Positions 8,483-18,108 are shown, counted from the first letter of the stretch. The stretch: 64,000 nt of DNA from Gammaproteobacteria bacterium (GCA_012103455.1 WLWT01000002.1:1035007-1099006), one strand, 5' to 3'. Notes: a model not told the origin generated them from the sequence alone. Numbers and translations: made by a program.

Positions 8483-10129
8483 GTGGAACGCGAATCCATG
8501 GAATTCGACGTCGTTATCGTCGGCGCCGGGCCGTCCGGGCTGGCGGCGGCGACCCGTCTTCGCCAGCTTGCCGCCGAGCGTGGCGAGGACCTCAGTGTCT
8601 GCGTGGTAGAGAAAGGCTCCGAGGTAGGCGCGCATATTCTCTCCGGCGCTTGCCTGGACCCGAAGGCGCTGAACGAGCTGCACCCAAACTGGCAAGAGAT
8701 GGGCGCGCCCATACACACTTCGGTAACGGATGAACGGTTCTTTTTCCTGACCGAGAAGAAGAGCTACGCCGTGCCCTCCTTCATGTTGCCGCCGTCCATG
8801 CGCAACGAGGGCAATTACATCATTAGCCTCGGCAATCTGTGCCGCTGGCTGGGCGAGCAGGCGGAAGGGCTTGGCGCGGATATCTTCCCCGGCTTCGCCG
8901 CCGCCGAGGTGTTATACGGTGCGGATGGCGCGGTACGGGGCGTGGCCACCGGTGATATGGGCATTGGCCGGGACGGCCAGCCCACCGATATGCACCAGCC
9001 CGGCATGGAACTCATCGGCAAGTACACCATCTTCGCCGAGGGTTGCCGGGGGCATTTGGGCAAGCAGCTCATGGAGCGCTTCGATCTGTGCAAGGACAGC
9101 GAGCCGCAGACCTACGGCATCGGCCTCAAGGAGCTGTGGGAAATCGAGCCGCAGCGCCACCATCAAGGGCTGATCGTGCACTCCGCCGGCTGGCCGCTAG
9201 GGCGTGATACTTACGGCGGTTCTTTTTTGTACCACTTGGAAGACCATCAGGTGGCGGTGGGTTTCGTGGTGGGGCTTGACTACCGCAATCCGCATCTGTC
9301 GCCCTATGAGGAATTTCAGCGCTTCAAGACTCACCCGGAGATCCGCCAGTTCTTCGAAGGGGGCCGCCGGGTGGCGTACGGTGCCCGTGCGTTGAATGAA
9401 GGGGGCTTGCAGTCCTTACCGAAACTCATCTTTCCCGGTGGCGTATTGGTGGGCTGCGAGGCGGGTACCCTCAACATGCCCAAGATCAAGGGCACGCACA
9501 CCGCCATGAAGTCGGGTATGTTGGCGGCGCAGGCTATTTACGAGGCGCTGACCAGCGGCGATGAAGGCGGTCAGGCACTCGAGTCATACACTAAAGCTTT
9601 CCGTAAGTCCTGGGTATGGGATGAGCTATACAAAGCCCGCAACGTGCGCCCGTCGTTCAAGCACGGTTTGTTCGGTGGCACCTTGTTGACCGGGCTCGAT
9701 CAGAAGTTGTTCAACGGCCAGGCACCGTGGACCATGAAACATGGGCACGCGGATCACGAGACTTTGTTGCCGGCGGATCAGGCGCCGGTTATCGACTACC
9801 CGAAGCCCGATGGTGTGCTCACTTTCGACCGCTTGACCAACGTGTCCTTCTCGGCCACCAACCACGAAGAGAATCAGCCTGTTCACCTGACGCTCAAAAA
9901 TGACGGCATTCCGGTGGCCTTGAATCTGGCTAAATACGCCGGTCCCGAGCAGCGTTTTTGTCCCGCCGGGGTGTATGAATTCCTGCACGAGGACGACGCT
10001 GAGCCGCGCTTGCAGATCAATGCGCAGAACTGCGTGCACTGTAAAACCTGCGACATCAAGGATCCGTCGCAGAATATTGATTGGGTGGTGCCGGAAGGTG
10101 GCGGCGGCCCGAACTATCCGAATATGTAA
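8483..10129 (+). CDS. Electron transfer flavoprotein-ubiquinone oxidoreductase
   Basis: A 548-residue membrane-associated ETF-QO, which transfers electrons from reduced ETF to ubiquinone. FAD-binding GAGPSGLAAATRLRQLA occurs near residue 12. The quinone-binding/FAD middle region includes GGLQSLPKLIFPGGVLVGCEAGTLN (in part near residue 310). The C-terminal 4Fe-4S ligands lie in CVHCKTCDIKDPSQNIDW, with the usual GGGPNYPNM end. The GTG at 8483 is chosen because AGGAG sits 7 nt before it; the next in-frame ATG at 8498 would be 22 nt away. It forms a unit with the following acyl-CoA dehydrogenase gene. Confidence 0.95.
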   Translation: MERESMEFDVVIVGAGPSGLAAATRLRQLAAERGEDLSVCVVEKGSEVGAHILSGACLDPKALNELHPNWQEMGAPIHTSVTDERFFFLTEKKSYAVPSFMLPPSMRNEGNYIISLGNLCRWLGEQAEGLGADIFPGFAAAEVLYGADGAVRGVATGDMGIGRDGQPTDMHQPGMELIGKYTIFAEGCRGHLGKQLMERFDLCKDSEPQTYGIGLKELWEIEPQRHHQGLIVHSAGWPLGRDTYGGSFLYHLEDHQVAVGFVVGLDYRNPHLSPYEEFQRFKTHPEIRQFFEGGRRVAYGARALNEGGLQSLPKLIFPGGVLVGCEAGTLNMPKIKGTHTAMKSGMLAAQAIYEALTSGDEGGQALESYTKAFRKSWVWDELYKARNVRPSFKHGLFGGTLLTGLDQKLFNGQAPWTMKHGHADHETLLPADQAPVIDYPKPDGVLTFDRLTNVSFSATNHEENQPVHLTLKNDGIPVALNLAKYAGPEQRFCPAGVYEFLHEDDAEPRLQINAQNCVHCKTCDIKDPSQNIDWVVPEGGGGPNYPNM

Positions 10130-10171
10130 ATCACCCGGAATATGTAAATCGTTTACTAAAGGAGACTACTC

Positions 10172-11959
10172 ATGGCGACCTATGCCGCTCCCGTGCGCGA
10201 CTTACGCTTCGTGCTGCACGAAATGCTGGATGTCTCTAACGCTTTTTCCGAACTGGAAGGGTTGGAAGCGGTATCTGATGATCTGCTGGATGCGATCTTG
10301 GAGGAAGCGGGCAAGTTGTGTGAGAACGTGCTGTTTCCTCTGTATCAAAAAGGGGACGAAGCCGGTTGCACCCTGGCGCACGCTCAGGTGACCTCGCCGC
10401 CCGGTTTCGCTGATGCCTATAAAGCGCTCACCGAAGGCGGCTGGACGGCGCTTTCTTGTGCGCCTGAGTACGGTGGGCAAGGGCTGCCCGAGACGGTCAA
10501 GTTCGCCGTCGAGGAGATGATCTGTTCGGCCAATATGGCGCTGAGTCTTTATCCGGGTTTGACCCATGGCGCGTACCGCGCATTGACCGGTTATGCATCG
10601 GCGGCCATCAAAGACTTCTATTTGCCGAAAATGGTGAGCGGTGAGTGGAGCGGCACCATGTGCTTGACCGAGTCGCACTGCGGTACTGATCTGGGTTTGA
10701 TGCGCACCCGTGCCGAGCCCCAAGACGATGGTAGTTTTCTGATCAGCGGCACGAAGATATTCATCACCGGTGGCGAGCAAGACTTCACCGACAACATTAT
10801 TCACCTAGTGCTGGCCAAGATACCGGGCGGACCGCCCGGTATACGCGGCGTGAGCTTGTTCTTGGTGCCGAAGTTCTTGCCCGACGCGGATGGCGATCCG
10901 GGTGCGCGCAATCCGGTCTTCTGCGGCGCGCTGGAAAAGAAGATGGGCATCAAGGGGGCGTCCACCTGCGTGATGAACTTCGAGGGCGCCCGTGGTTGGC
11001 TGGTGGGTGAACAGAACAAGGGCATGCGCGCCATGTTCTCGATGATGAACCACGAGCGGCTGTGGGTGGGCATGCAAGGTTTGTCACTGGGCGTGACCGC
11101 CTATCAAAGCGCGGCGGAGTACGCCAAGGAGCGGGTACAAGGCCGCTCGCCTAGTGGTCCGGTGAATGCGCAGGGATCCGCCGATCCCATCATCGTGCAT
11201 CCGGATGTGCGCCGCATGTTGATGACGACGCGGGCGTACATGGAAGGTGGCCGGGCGCTGTATCTTTGGGTGGCATCGCAGCTCGACCGCGCTGCCCATC
11301 ACCCGGATCCGCAAGTGCGCGCCGCCGGCGATAAGCGAGTGGCGCTGTTAACGCCCGTCGTCAAGGCGTTCTTGTCCGATGTGGGCACGGAATCGGCTAT
11401 TGCCTGCCAGCAAGTATTCGGTGGCCACGGTTACATCCGCGAGTGGGGCATGGAGCAGATCGTCCGCGATGCCCGCATCACTCAGATCTACGAAGGTACT
11501 AACGGGGTGCAGGCGATGGATCTGGTGGGCCGTAAGTTGCCCATGGAGGGCGGCGCCGTCATGCGTGACTACCTGGATGAATTAAGAGCGGCGGCGGACA
11601 GTCATGCAGGCACGGCGGCCATGGTGGAATTCATTGCCCCGTTTAGAAGCGCCTTGGCGCGGTTGGAGGAAGCCTTCGATTGGTTGATGGAGCGGGCCGC
11701 CACCGATCCGAGCGCGCCTGGCGCATCGGCCACGGAATTCCTGCGTCTGATGGGCTTGACCGGTCTTGCCCACATGTGGGTGGCGGCGGCGGCCACGGCG
11801 CTGGAGAAAATGGAGGGTGACAATACCGGTTTTTACGCCGCCAAGCTGACCACGGCGCGATTCTTCATGCAGCGGCTGTTGCCGCAGGGGATGGCTTTGC
11901 TGGCTTCCATTCGGGCTGGCTCCGAGTCGTTGATGGCGTTGGAGGCGGAGGCGTTTTAG
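10172..11959 (+). CDS. Large acyl-CoA dehydrogenase
   Basis: A 595-residue flavoprotein of the long acyl-CoA dehydrogenase subfamily with a C-terminal extension; the common family is about 380-400. Family landmarks are the FAD/substrate site MCLTESHCGTDLGLMRTRA, the KIFITGGEQD loop, the catalytic-helix region and the cofactor segment QVFGGHGYIREWGMEQIVRDARITQIYEGTNGVQA. It oxidises acyl-CoA thioesters and passes electrons to ETF. A clear AAAGGAG site precedes the ATG. It is 42 bp downstream of ETF-QO and is followed by a strong terminator. The substrate range cannot be told. Confidence 0.9.
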   Translation: MATYAAPVRDLRFVLHEMLDVSNAFSELEGLEAVSDDLLDAILEEAGKLCENVLFPLYQKGDEAGCTLAHAQVTSPPGFADAYKALTEGGWTALSCAPEYGGQGLPETVKFAVEEMICSANMALSLYPGLTHGAYRALTGYASAAIKDFYLPKMVSGEWSGTMCLTESHCGTDLGLMRTRAEPQDDGSFLISGTKIFITGGEQDFTDNIIHLVLAKIPGGPPGIRGVSLFLVPKFLPDADGDPGARNPVFCGALEKKMGIKGASTCVMNFEGARGWLVGEQNKGMRAMFSMMNHERLWVGMQGLSLGVTAYQSAAEYAKERVQGRSPSGPVNAQGSADPIIVHPDVRRMLMTTRAYMEGGRALYLWVASQLDRAAHHPDPQVRAAGDKRVALLTPVVKAFLSDVGTESAIACQQVFGGHGYIREWGMEQIVRDARITQIYEGTNGVQAMDLVGRKLPMEGGAVMRDYLDELRAAADSHAGTAAMVEFIAPFRSALARLEEAFDWLMERAATDPSAPGASATEFLRLMGLTGLAHMWVAAAATALEKMEGDNTGFYAAKLTTARFFMQRLLPQGMALLASIRAGSESLMALEAEAF

Positions 11960-11960
11960 C

Positions 11961-11995
11961 GCACGGCGCCGGACCGGCGCCGTGCTTTCGTTTTT
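11961..11995 (+). terminator. Rho-independent terminator
   Basis: A GC-rich inverted repeat with 12-base arms (GCACGGCGCCGG and CCGGCGCCGTGC) is followed by TTTCGTTTTT. It begins one base after the acyl-CoA dehydrogenase stop codon and ends the ETF-QO/dehydrogenase unit. Confidence 0.9.
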
Positions 11996-12040
11996 CTCAA
12001 TCGCCATGAGGTAGCTGTCGCCATGGAGGATATTCCTTCA

Positions 12041-12180
12041 GGGCACCTCTAAAAATGCACTTTTTCCGTGATTGCGGCGTCAGCGCCGTGCTCGAATCCT
12101 CAGGTATCACCTAGACACTGCGGTTCTGCGCGCGGTGCTTCCTTGCGCTCACGAAAAAATTACTATTTTTAGAGGCGCCC
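12041..12180 (+). repeat. MITE copy 3 (reference orientation)
   Basis: A 140-bp copy with ends GGGCACCTCTAAAAAT and, inverted, GGGCGCCTCTAAAAAT. A 4-bp duplication TTCA lies at 12037-12040 and 12181-12184. This copy defines the plus orientation used for the other copies. Confidence 0.9.
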
Positions 12181-12462
12181 TTCATGTGATTCAGACCGCG
12201 CCCTTGATGCCATGGCTGGCGGCGATGACTTTGACTTCGAGGCTTACGCCGAAATCCCGGTAGATACACTTGGAGGAGGTGCAAGCGCCGTTTACCTTAG
12301 GGGCCGTTTACCTTAGGAGTATAGGCGACACTGGGGGGCCGGCAAGTCAAGCCTGATGCAACTCACTCAAGCACCGCTTGGAGCAAGCGGGCGGCCAGCA
12401 ATATCTTTGCGTGTGGTTCGAGGCGTGGCGGTTGCAACAGGGTGTGGGAATGGGGACATGAG

Positions 12463-12609
12463 ATGAGCGGTGAACATGCATGCGTGTTGCGCGGCGGCTC
12501 GTTCTACAACGTTAGGGCAGTCGCGCGTTGTTCGTATCGCAGCTACTACCATCCGGACGACGGCAACTGCAAGGTTGGTTTTCACGTCTCCAGGACGCCT
12601 AGCCCTTGA
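12463..12609 (+). pseudogene. FGE-sulfatase domain C-terminal fragment
   Basis: A 48-codon frame encodes CVLRGGSFYNVRAVARCSYR and ends VGFHVSRTPSP. This is the C-terminal signature of formylglycine-generating-enzyme/SUMF1 domains (RGGSwn..., ...R, ...GFRvvr). The first 200 residues of the domain are absent. The upstream 12185-12462 stretch contains only a short minus-strand reading (RDFGVSLEVKVIAASHGIKG) that I cannot assign. Unlike the fragment at 2.3 kb, this one retains the end of the domain. Confidence 0.55.
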
Positions 12610-12621
12610 TCTTTTAACTCT

Positions 12622-13408
12622 TTGGAAGATTCCACCGGCACTGACCGGCGGTTCAGCCGTGATCCCGACTACACCGCCGCTAATGCTGGCGCCGTTCCGC
12701 CGATTACCAGCCGGACCTACGATCGGCTGCGCGCAAGTATTCTCTCGGGCGAACTCGCACCCGGCACCGAGATCAAGATCGATGAGTTAAAGAGTACGTT
12801 CGAGGTGGCGGCAAGCCTTATTCGTGAGGCGCTGAGCTTAGCTCATATCCGAGCACTTGGCGGAGCGCATTGACCAGCGTGGTTTTAGTGTCGCGCACGT
12901 CAGTGAGGCGGACTTTGCCGAACTGTTAAAAACCCGTGCATGGCTCGATGAGCGGGCCCTGCGAGAATCCATTGCCAACGGCGATCGGCAATGGCAAGAA
13001 GCGGTGGTGCTCGCCCACTATAGACCCAGCAAAACCCCGCGCACACCGGCGCCAGAAAAAGCCCGCGCTCGCGCATCAGCACCGCGCTCAAGCGTGGAAC
13101 GGGAACAGTGTCACCGGGCATTTCACTTCGCCCTGTTGGTCGCATGCGGTTCCACTATGTTGCTGAGATTTTGCCAACAGCTCTACGATCAGAACATCCG
13201 TTACCGCTTCCTTTCCGGCCGCAGTGCCTATCCGAAGCGCGATCGGCTTGCGCAGGCTTCGGCGGGTTCGAGTCATGGCGCTATCACTCGAGCGTGCGAA
13301 GACGCGATCAAGGACGTCATCATCTCCGGCCGAAAACAGTTGCAACAGGAAGACTTGCTTACAGCGCTCAATGAGCGCCAACGCACTCACGAGCCAGACG
13401 ATGCCTAG
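12622..13408 (+). pseudogene. GntR/FadR-type regulator, frameshifted
   Basis: The first frame (12622-12873) encodes a winged-helix start with TYDRLRASILSGELAPGTEI followed by KIDELKSTFEVAASLIREAL, the N-terminal HTH of GntR regulators. The second frame (12857-13408) encodes RGFSVAHVSEADFAELLKTR and a helical FCD-like ligand domain with HRAFHFALLVACGS. The two frames overlap and are out of phase, so the gene is broken near 12860. A DNA-contact helix residue pattern is retained (VAASLIREAL in place of VS.tPVREAL). Probably inactive. Confidence 0.6.
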
Positions 13409-13422
13409 CGCCGGTGAACCTG

Positions 13423-14378
13423 GATGTCAGACGAAGACGGCCTAAAACCACACATAGTTGTTCCTTCGGGCACCGGCAACGCTTCCATACACGAGTCCAC
13501 GAACAGGACGTGGCCGGTCGCCTAGGACGCCCGCTCGCAATCGGGCCCAGCATGCCGAGAGGCTAGCAGCGCAGCTCGAGCAACTTGACGAAGCGCAGCT
13601 CGAGCGCTCCGAAGACCGGCGTGCGCTCGGACTATCTGACGACGGTGGGCTCTATCTGACGTTCGAAAGCGCGGCCGAGCACGAACTTAAGTTCGAGAGT
13701 CTTCAAGCGCGTGCGAACGGCATCGAACTCTGCAACTGCAAGGCAGATGAGCACAGGCAGACAGCAACTGTCTTCGTACCCGGCGGAAAGCTGGACGTTT
13801 TATTGAACAAGGTCTTGGCCTACGCAGATCCAAGCAAGGACTCTCCCAACGGCAAAGCGCGAAACAAGGACCTCGTTGAGAGCATTGAGAACGTCAAGAA
13901 AGCCGCTCTTCGCGCACTTCGGACTGATGAAGAGAGCCTTTTTCCAGATGCGGATTCAGTAGTTTGGTGGGAAGTTTGGCTGCGTTCGCCGGGGACGGGC
14001 TTGGACGCTCTGGGAGAACTCCAAGAGGCAAGTGAACACCTCGGCATTGAGGTGAGGCCCGGTCGCATCGCCTTTTTGGACCGTACCATCGTATTGGTGA
14101 GAGCCAGCGTGACGCGGCTGACCCGCTCCAGTCGCGTGTTGGGCTCGTTCGCGGAGCTTAGGGCTCCCAAGACCGCCGCTGCTTTTTTCATCGAACTTGA
14201 TAACGAGGACCAAGCCCAATGGGTCGATGAGCTGCTCGCGCACACGACGACTGATGAAAACGCACAGAGCGTTGTCTGCATGCTAGACACCGGCCTCAAC
14301 TCCGATCATCCGCTCATTGCTCCGTTCTGTGCGCAAGATGACCTCTACACGTACTCGGCAGAGATAAGATTCACATAA
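13423..14378 (+). pseudogene. S8 (subtilisin-like) peptidase, N-terminal frameshift and C-terminal truncation
   Basis: The frame from 13423 begins MSDEDGLKPHIVVPSG. The continuation, with the family-typical YTSPRTGRG start, is in another frame from about 13485, implying a frameshift. The long second frame runs through a roughly 250-residue N-terminal domain to SVVCMLDTGLNSDHPLI, the catalytic aspartate (DTG) of subtilases. It stops at 14378, inside a conserved island end that starts at 14367. The His and Ser parts of the triad are missing. Large S8 peptidases of this type are usually paired with an AAA+ ATPase in defence loci; no such ATPase is present. Confidence 0.65.
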
Positions 14379-14426
14379 CCTATTGATTTTACTATACTCG
14401 TACGATCCTACAGATTTCGTCACGAG
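14367..14426. repeat. Island left-end sequence, copy L1
   Basis: The 60-bp stretch starting AGATTCACATAACCTATTGA and ending with ATTTCGTCACGA is shared with 21571-21631 and 31551-31610. It marks the point where the S8 peptidase gene is cut. At the other two sites it lies immediately beyond the 5' end of an integrase gene. No gene is recognisable between 14427 and 14734. Confidence 0.7.
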
Positions 14427-14734
14427 TCGCCTGAGTATCCTGACGAAAGTTGGGGTCTCCCAGAACCGAGACGGTACCGAGGTATCGAGAAACGATATGA
14501 CGAGAGACGGATTCGAGACATGGGGCGCCGCCGAAAACGCCTCCGGCGACGCGGATGAGGGACATGTCGGAAACGGTCGTTTTTGATAAACCAGTTCAGA
14601 TCTGACTCTGGGTTGAGCCACGAACTCGCTTCCTATCGAAGGTATCGAGCAGAGACTTAGGCATCGGTCTAACCTGAGTCGGGCAGCGGATCCACCAGGA
14701 GCATAGACACGGCTCAGGCGGGGGTAGCTTTGCG

Positions 14735-15118
14735 CTACCGCATTCCCTTGGCGAATCGAACCAACTCCGAATGGACGACCTCGTAGAAGTCGTCCAGCTG
14801 CCGTCGAGCAGACTGTGAAAGAGCGATGATCTTGGTTCTCCGGTCCGCTGAACTTGGACGTTCGTCAATGAGACCTTCGTCCAACGCTCGTTGGAGGTAC
14901 TTGCCGGAGGTATGGGGACTCTTTGGTTGGCGCATCAGACGGAAGGCTTCGGTTTTCGACACGCCCTCTTGGGCGGACCAAAGCCCGGTGAGAAGGTTGA
15001 AGTACGCCGGGTCTGAGAAGTCCTTCTCGGTGGAGAGCGATTCGGCCCACATCTCATTCAACTTCGCGGAGAGGCGAAGATACCGCTGAACCTGCTCCCT
15101 CTGTTGGTCCGAGAGCAT
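14735..15118 (-). CDS. MarR-like winged-helix regulator
   Basis: A 127-residue all-helical protein with a winged-helix centre: GVSKTEAFRLMRQPKSPHTSG with a second helix KYLQRALDEGLIDERP, then a wing (SSADRRTKIIALSQSARRQL) with the Asp-Arg-Arg pair typical of MarR wings. A dimerisation helix ends the protein. AT-rich sequence upstream is suitable for a promoter and autoregulation. It is divergent from the sigma-factor module and may control it. Lower GC than flanking genes suggests transfer. Confidence 0.65.
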   Translation of the reverse strand: MLSDQQREQVQRYLRLSAKLNEMWAESLSTEKDFSDPAYFNLLTGLWSAQEGVSKTEAFRLMRQPKSPHTSGKYLQRALDEGLIDERPSSADRRTKIIALSQSARRQLDDFYEVVHSELVRFAKGMR

Positions 15119-15343
15119 TCTTAGTACCTCAACGGCGACCTAACCTGTTGATTTTACGATCATAATACATCTAATAATACATGTGTCTTGCACGTTTGTC
15201 GGCTTTTCGTACGTTCTTTAGATACGGAGCACCTAAGAGTATATGCGCAATTGCATGTAGATATGCATGCATATCTGAGATTTTGGCTGTGTTAGGAGAG
15301 ATGAGCCTTGAGCCAAGCGGTGCTTGCTTCTGGAGAGTGGAAG

Positions 15344-15733
15344 ATGAACATTTGGGTACACAATCGCTGTGAGTACGGCACTCTCCCCGGCAGGATTCTC
15401 CGTTCCGTTTTGGAGCAGATCCTGCGAGCGATAAGTGCCGGGAGGAATCACTCTGTCACGCTGAGGAGTGGAGTCGTTCAGCTATGCGCATTCGTTGGCG
15501 TTGCGAGTGGAACTAGTGTCCTAGTTGCCATCGCGGCAGGTATAGCAGAGTACGAACACACCTGTGTGCTGATGGCACTCGCTGTCGTAGGAGCGCTACT
15601 AGTCACGATTGTGTCCCTGCTCGGACTACTCGTGCTCGGTTGGAATGCGCACATGCAGTCGAGGTGCCATAGCCTCCCCGACGATAGAGGCACATCCCAT
15701 GACTGTAAGGAAGGCATTTCAATCGTAAGCTAA
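15344..15733 (+). CDS. Small two-TM membrane protein
   Basis: About 129 residues from the ATG at 15344. Two hydrophobic helices (VVQLCAFVGVASGTSVLVAI and VLMALAVVGALLVTIVSLLG) are separated by a short polar turn. Both ends are hydrophilic and the N-terminus probably cytoplasmic. No family recognised. A run of upstream in-frame codons allows a start at 15308. It lies in the same island as the sigma factor and two other membrane proteins. Confidence 0.4.
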   Translation: MNIWVHNRCEYGTLPGRILRSVLEQILRAISAGRNHSVTLRSGVVQLCAFVGVASGTSVLVAIAAGIAEYEHTCVLMALAVVGALLVTIVSLLGLLVLGWNAHMQSRCHSLPDDRGTSHDCKEGISIVS

Positions 15734-15907
15734 CCCGAGTGCGTGCATTGCTGACCGCAATGCACGCACATTTCTCAGCGGGAACGTTGATGGGATCCAG
15801 ACCAATCAATGCCTATGGAATCTCGACCGTCAAATATATATGCAGGTTTGCATGTACATTGCACAATCGCCTAGCGTCAATCGTGAAGAACAGTAAGGCA
15901 CAACACT

Positions 15908-16456
15908 TTGTTGGGTAGTGCAAATGATGCCGCTAACCGAAGACCGACCATCCTGGATAAGTCAAAAGACCTCTCAGTATGGTGGCCGCAGATCTCCCCA
16001 CGACTGTTGCGAATCGCGCTTTCCTATGTACAACGCGACGTTGCGAACGACTTACTACAGGACCTCGCTATGTTGGCACTAACAAAGTCCCCACACTTCA
16101 CCGAACTCGATGAGTTCCGCAAGTGGGCGGAAGCGAGGCTACGATGGCTAGCGCTAGATGAACTCCGCGCGCAGCGGCGGTTCGTCAACTTTGAGTCGGA
16201 GTCCACGCTATCGGATCTAAGGGAGTCCGATCCTGATGACATGCTAGCTACATCTCTAGAAAGAACACAGGCTCTTGAGCACGTTCTGTCTCACATGCCG
16301 GAGCGACCAAAAGCAATTGTGCTGGGTGTTCTTGAAGGGCGCTCTAACAAAGAACTCGCGGACGCTCTAGGGATAACAGAAAGCTCCGTACGCTCCTTGC
16401 TGCGTTTTGCTAGGGTGCGTATTGCGGAAGCAACTACAAAGCCAGACTCAAAATGA
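15908..16456 (+). CDS. ECF-type RNA polymerase sigma factor
   Basis: A 182-residue sigma-70-family factor. The region-2 helices include LSYVQRDVANDLLQDLAMLAL (in part) and the -10-recognition stretch FRKWAEARLRWLALDELRAQ. Region 4 is a clear HTH, GRSNKELADALGITESSVRSL followed by LRFARVRI. It directs RNA polymerase to particular promoters. A TTG start is needed to retain the N-terminus; no ATG is available in frame. Its stop overlaps the next gene's ATG (ATGA), so the two are translationally coupled. The coupled membrane protein may act as its anti-sigma partner, though it lacks a recognisable anti-sigma motif. Confidence 0.75.
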   Translation: MLGSANDAANRRPTILDKSKDLSVWWPQISPRLLRIALSYVQRDVANDLLQDLAMLALTKSPHFTELDEFRKWAEARLRWLALDELRAQRRFVNFESESTLSDLRESDPDDMLATSLERTQALEHVLSHMPERPKAIVLGVLEGRSNKELADALGITESSVRSLLRFARVRIAEATTKPDSK

Positions 16457-17175
16457 CGATGCAGACTTGGAACGAAACAGACGGGCTTCTGAACGACGTT
16501 GACCCGTCACTCTTCGAAGAGGCGGTGCAACTCGCAAGACATGCACGAAACAGACTTTCCGACGTGAAGCAGAAAGTCCTCCGCCTACTGTCATTACTTG
16601 TGCTAGGAACTGTCGGGAGTGTTATCGCCACCGCCGTGATTGCTTTTGCGTCATTAGAAAGCGAACCAGCGCACCTGCTGGCGGCATTCATTCTAGGCGG
16701 GTTCTTGCTAACTTCATTAGCCACACTCCTTGCGCTACTAACAGTCTTATGGCGGGCGTTTGTCTATGAGTACATCAGCAGGCTAGACGCTTCGAACGAA
16801 GCCCAAGAAGCCACCACGCAAGCGTACGAGTTCGCTAGAGCCGTCTCAGAGATCGGGTCAGATCCCAAGTATGAGCGGGACGTAACCGAACTAATTGTCA
16901 GATGCTTCATCCGTAGACTCGGAGAGTCCGAAGTACGCGAAGAACTTGCATCGTTGGGGCTCATCTGTCAGGTACAAGAGCATGATGCTGAGGTACGTCA
17001 ACGAATCGCCCAATATGCCACAACGCAAATCACCTCCAGGGATCGATTCGCAGACGAATTACAGGACGTGGCGAGCGCACACTTCGCACGTTATCCCGAG
17101 TTAGACATGCCTCTCGACTTATTCCGACCTAAGAGGTCAAGCGCCGAAGACGACCAACAAGAACACGCTGCATAG
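16453..17175 (+). CDS. Two-TM membrane protein coupled to sigma factor
   Basis: A 240-residue protein with a 45-residue cytoplasmic N-terminus, two transmembrane helices (about residues 45-67 and 76-98) and a hydrophilic helical C-terminal domain of 140 residues. It overlaps the sigma gene by 4 bp. The arrangement recalls membrane-bound regulators of sigma factors, but no zinc-binding HxxxCxxC motif is present. The ending is acidic. Function unknown. Confidence 0.6.
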   Translation: MTMQTWNETDGLLNDVDPSLFEEAVQLARHARNRLSDVKQKVLRLLSLLVLGTVGSVIATAVIAFASLESEPAHLLAAFILGGFLLTSLATLLALLTVLWRAFVYEYISRLDASNEAQEATTQAYEFARAVSEIGSDPKYERDVTELIVRCFIRRLGESEVREELASLGLICQVQEHDAEVRQRIAQYATTQITSRDRFADELQDVASAHFARYPELDMPLDLFRPKRSSAEDDQQEHAA

Positions 17176-17196
17176 TCGATACTTGGGACGAGCATC

Positions 17197-17568
17197 ATGA
17201 CGGAGACAACAGCGGCGCTTATCGCCTTCGTTGCGTTGCTTGTCTTCCTCCTAATCCTGGCGGGGATATGGCGAATTGTTTCGCCCTCCAGCACATCCCG
17301 TGTTGAAAACGCAAGACATGCTTTCGAACTCTTCCGACGTGCTAAAGACATACCGAGCAAGCTGTTCGTCTTGTTCGTACTGAGCCCGTATCTCCTCACG
17401 CGCGGTCTAGGAACAGTATTGATCGCGATTGGAGGCGGGGGATTCGCATGTATCGCGTTGTTCTTCGGGATAGACCTAAAGGAGCTACGTAAGGCTCTAC
17501 TGGATTTCTACGACTTTGTCGCGAATCTCGTTGGATCAAAGAGCCCGGTGGTGGGTGCTGTTCGTTGA
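17197..17568 (+). CDS. Small membrane protein
   Basis: A 123-residue protein with an N-terminal helix (ALIAFVALLVFLLILAGIWRI), a central amphipathic segment and a second hydrophobic part around residues 60-95 with a GGGG turn. It is 21 bp downstream of the preceding membrane gene and probably in the same unit. No family recognised. It is the last gene before the first tRNA-Lys-derived attachment site. Confidence 0.5.
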   Translation: MTETTAALIAFVALLVFLLILAGIWRIVSPSSTSRVENARHAFELFRRAKDIPSKLFVLFVLSPYLLTRGLGTVLIAIGGGGFACIALFFGIDLKELRKALLDFYDFVANLVGSKSPVVGAVR

Positions 17569-17781
17569 TCCGTATCCCCATGGCTCCAGCAAGAGACTCT
17601 ACTTGGGCCGTACGCCTTAATCGACTGTTCGCGCGAACACTCTCCCCGGCATTTCTACAACTCCACCACCACCTATTAGCGAACAACGAGTTACCATCCC
17701 CAAACTTGTCCACCGCGTAGAAAAGCATGATCGAAAAAGAGACAACATAATCAGTGAGTCAGCTCACGCACCTGCTTCTGC

Positions 17782-17826
17782 CTTTTAATCAGGTGGCCGC
17801 AGGTTCGATCCCTGCACGGCCCACCA
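17782..17826 (+). repeat. Attachment site att1 (tRNA-Lys 3' end)
   Basis: The 45 bp comprise an anticodon-loop start CTTTTAATC, a T arm GCAGGTTCGATCCCTGC and an acceptor end ACGGCCCACCA. This is the 3' part of a tRNA-Lys(TTT) gene. The 5' half expected for a tRNA is absent upstream (the anticodon stem cannot form), so it is an att remnant. Three further copies lie at 20917, 25152 and 38598. Confidence 0.8.
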
Positions 17827-18108
17827 ATAAACTCTCTTCTCTAGACGGTAAGTTAGAGCCCGCATGCCTGGATGCCCACGTGCGCTGCGGGGCTGGGGCA
17901 CGCACCAGCGGTTCTTTAGACTCCATCGAGATCACTGCGGCCGCGCCGGCCTCCCTGCCCTCCAGCCGTTTTAGCTGAACAATCAATCGGATATTCTGCT
18001 CATGGCATGATTGAGCCACTGTATTGAAGGACTGGCCGCTGAACGAGAAGCAAGAAGAAATGCAGGAAAGAATGATGCGACTCGACGGCAATACACTCTC
18101 CGCTTGGC
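17827..18108. repeat. Element arm next to att1, repeated at 25197
   Basis: About 280 bp after att1 is clearly similar (roughly 85% by eye) to 25197-25474 after att3. The first 60 bp are also found after att2 up to 21022. This is therefore the conserved arm of the integrated elements. Long minus-strand frames through it ending GRAGIEPAAT are readings of the tRNA remnant and not genes. Confidence 0.7.

Noticed and set aside
17740..17826. Possible complete tRNA-Lys gene
   Set aside because: The bases before the anticodon loop do not form the anticodon stem, D arm or 5' acceptor strand; only the 3' part is present at all four sites.
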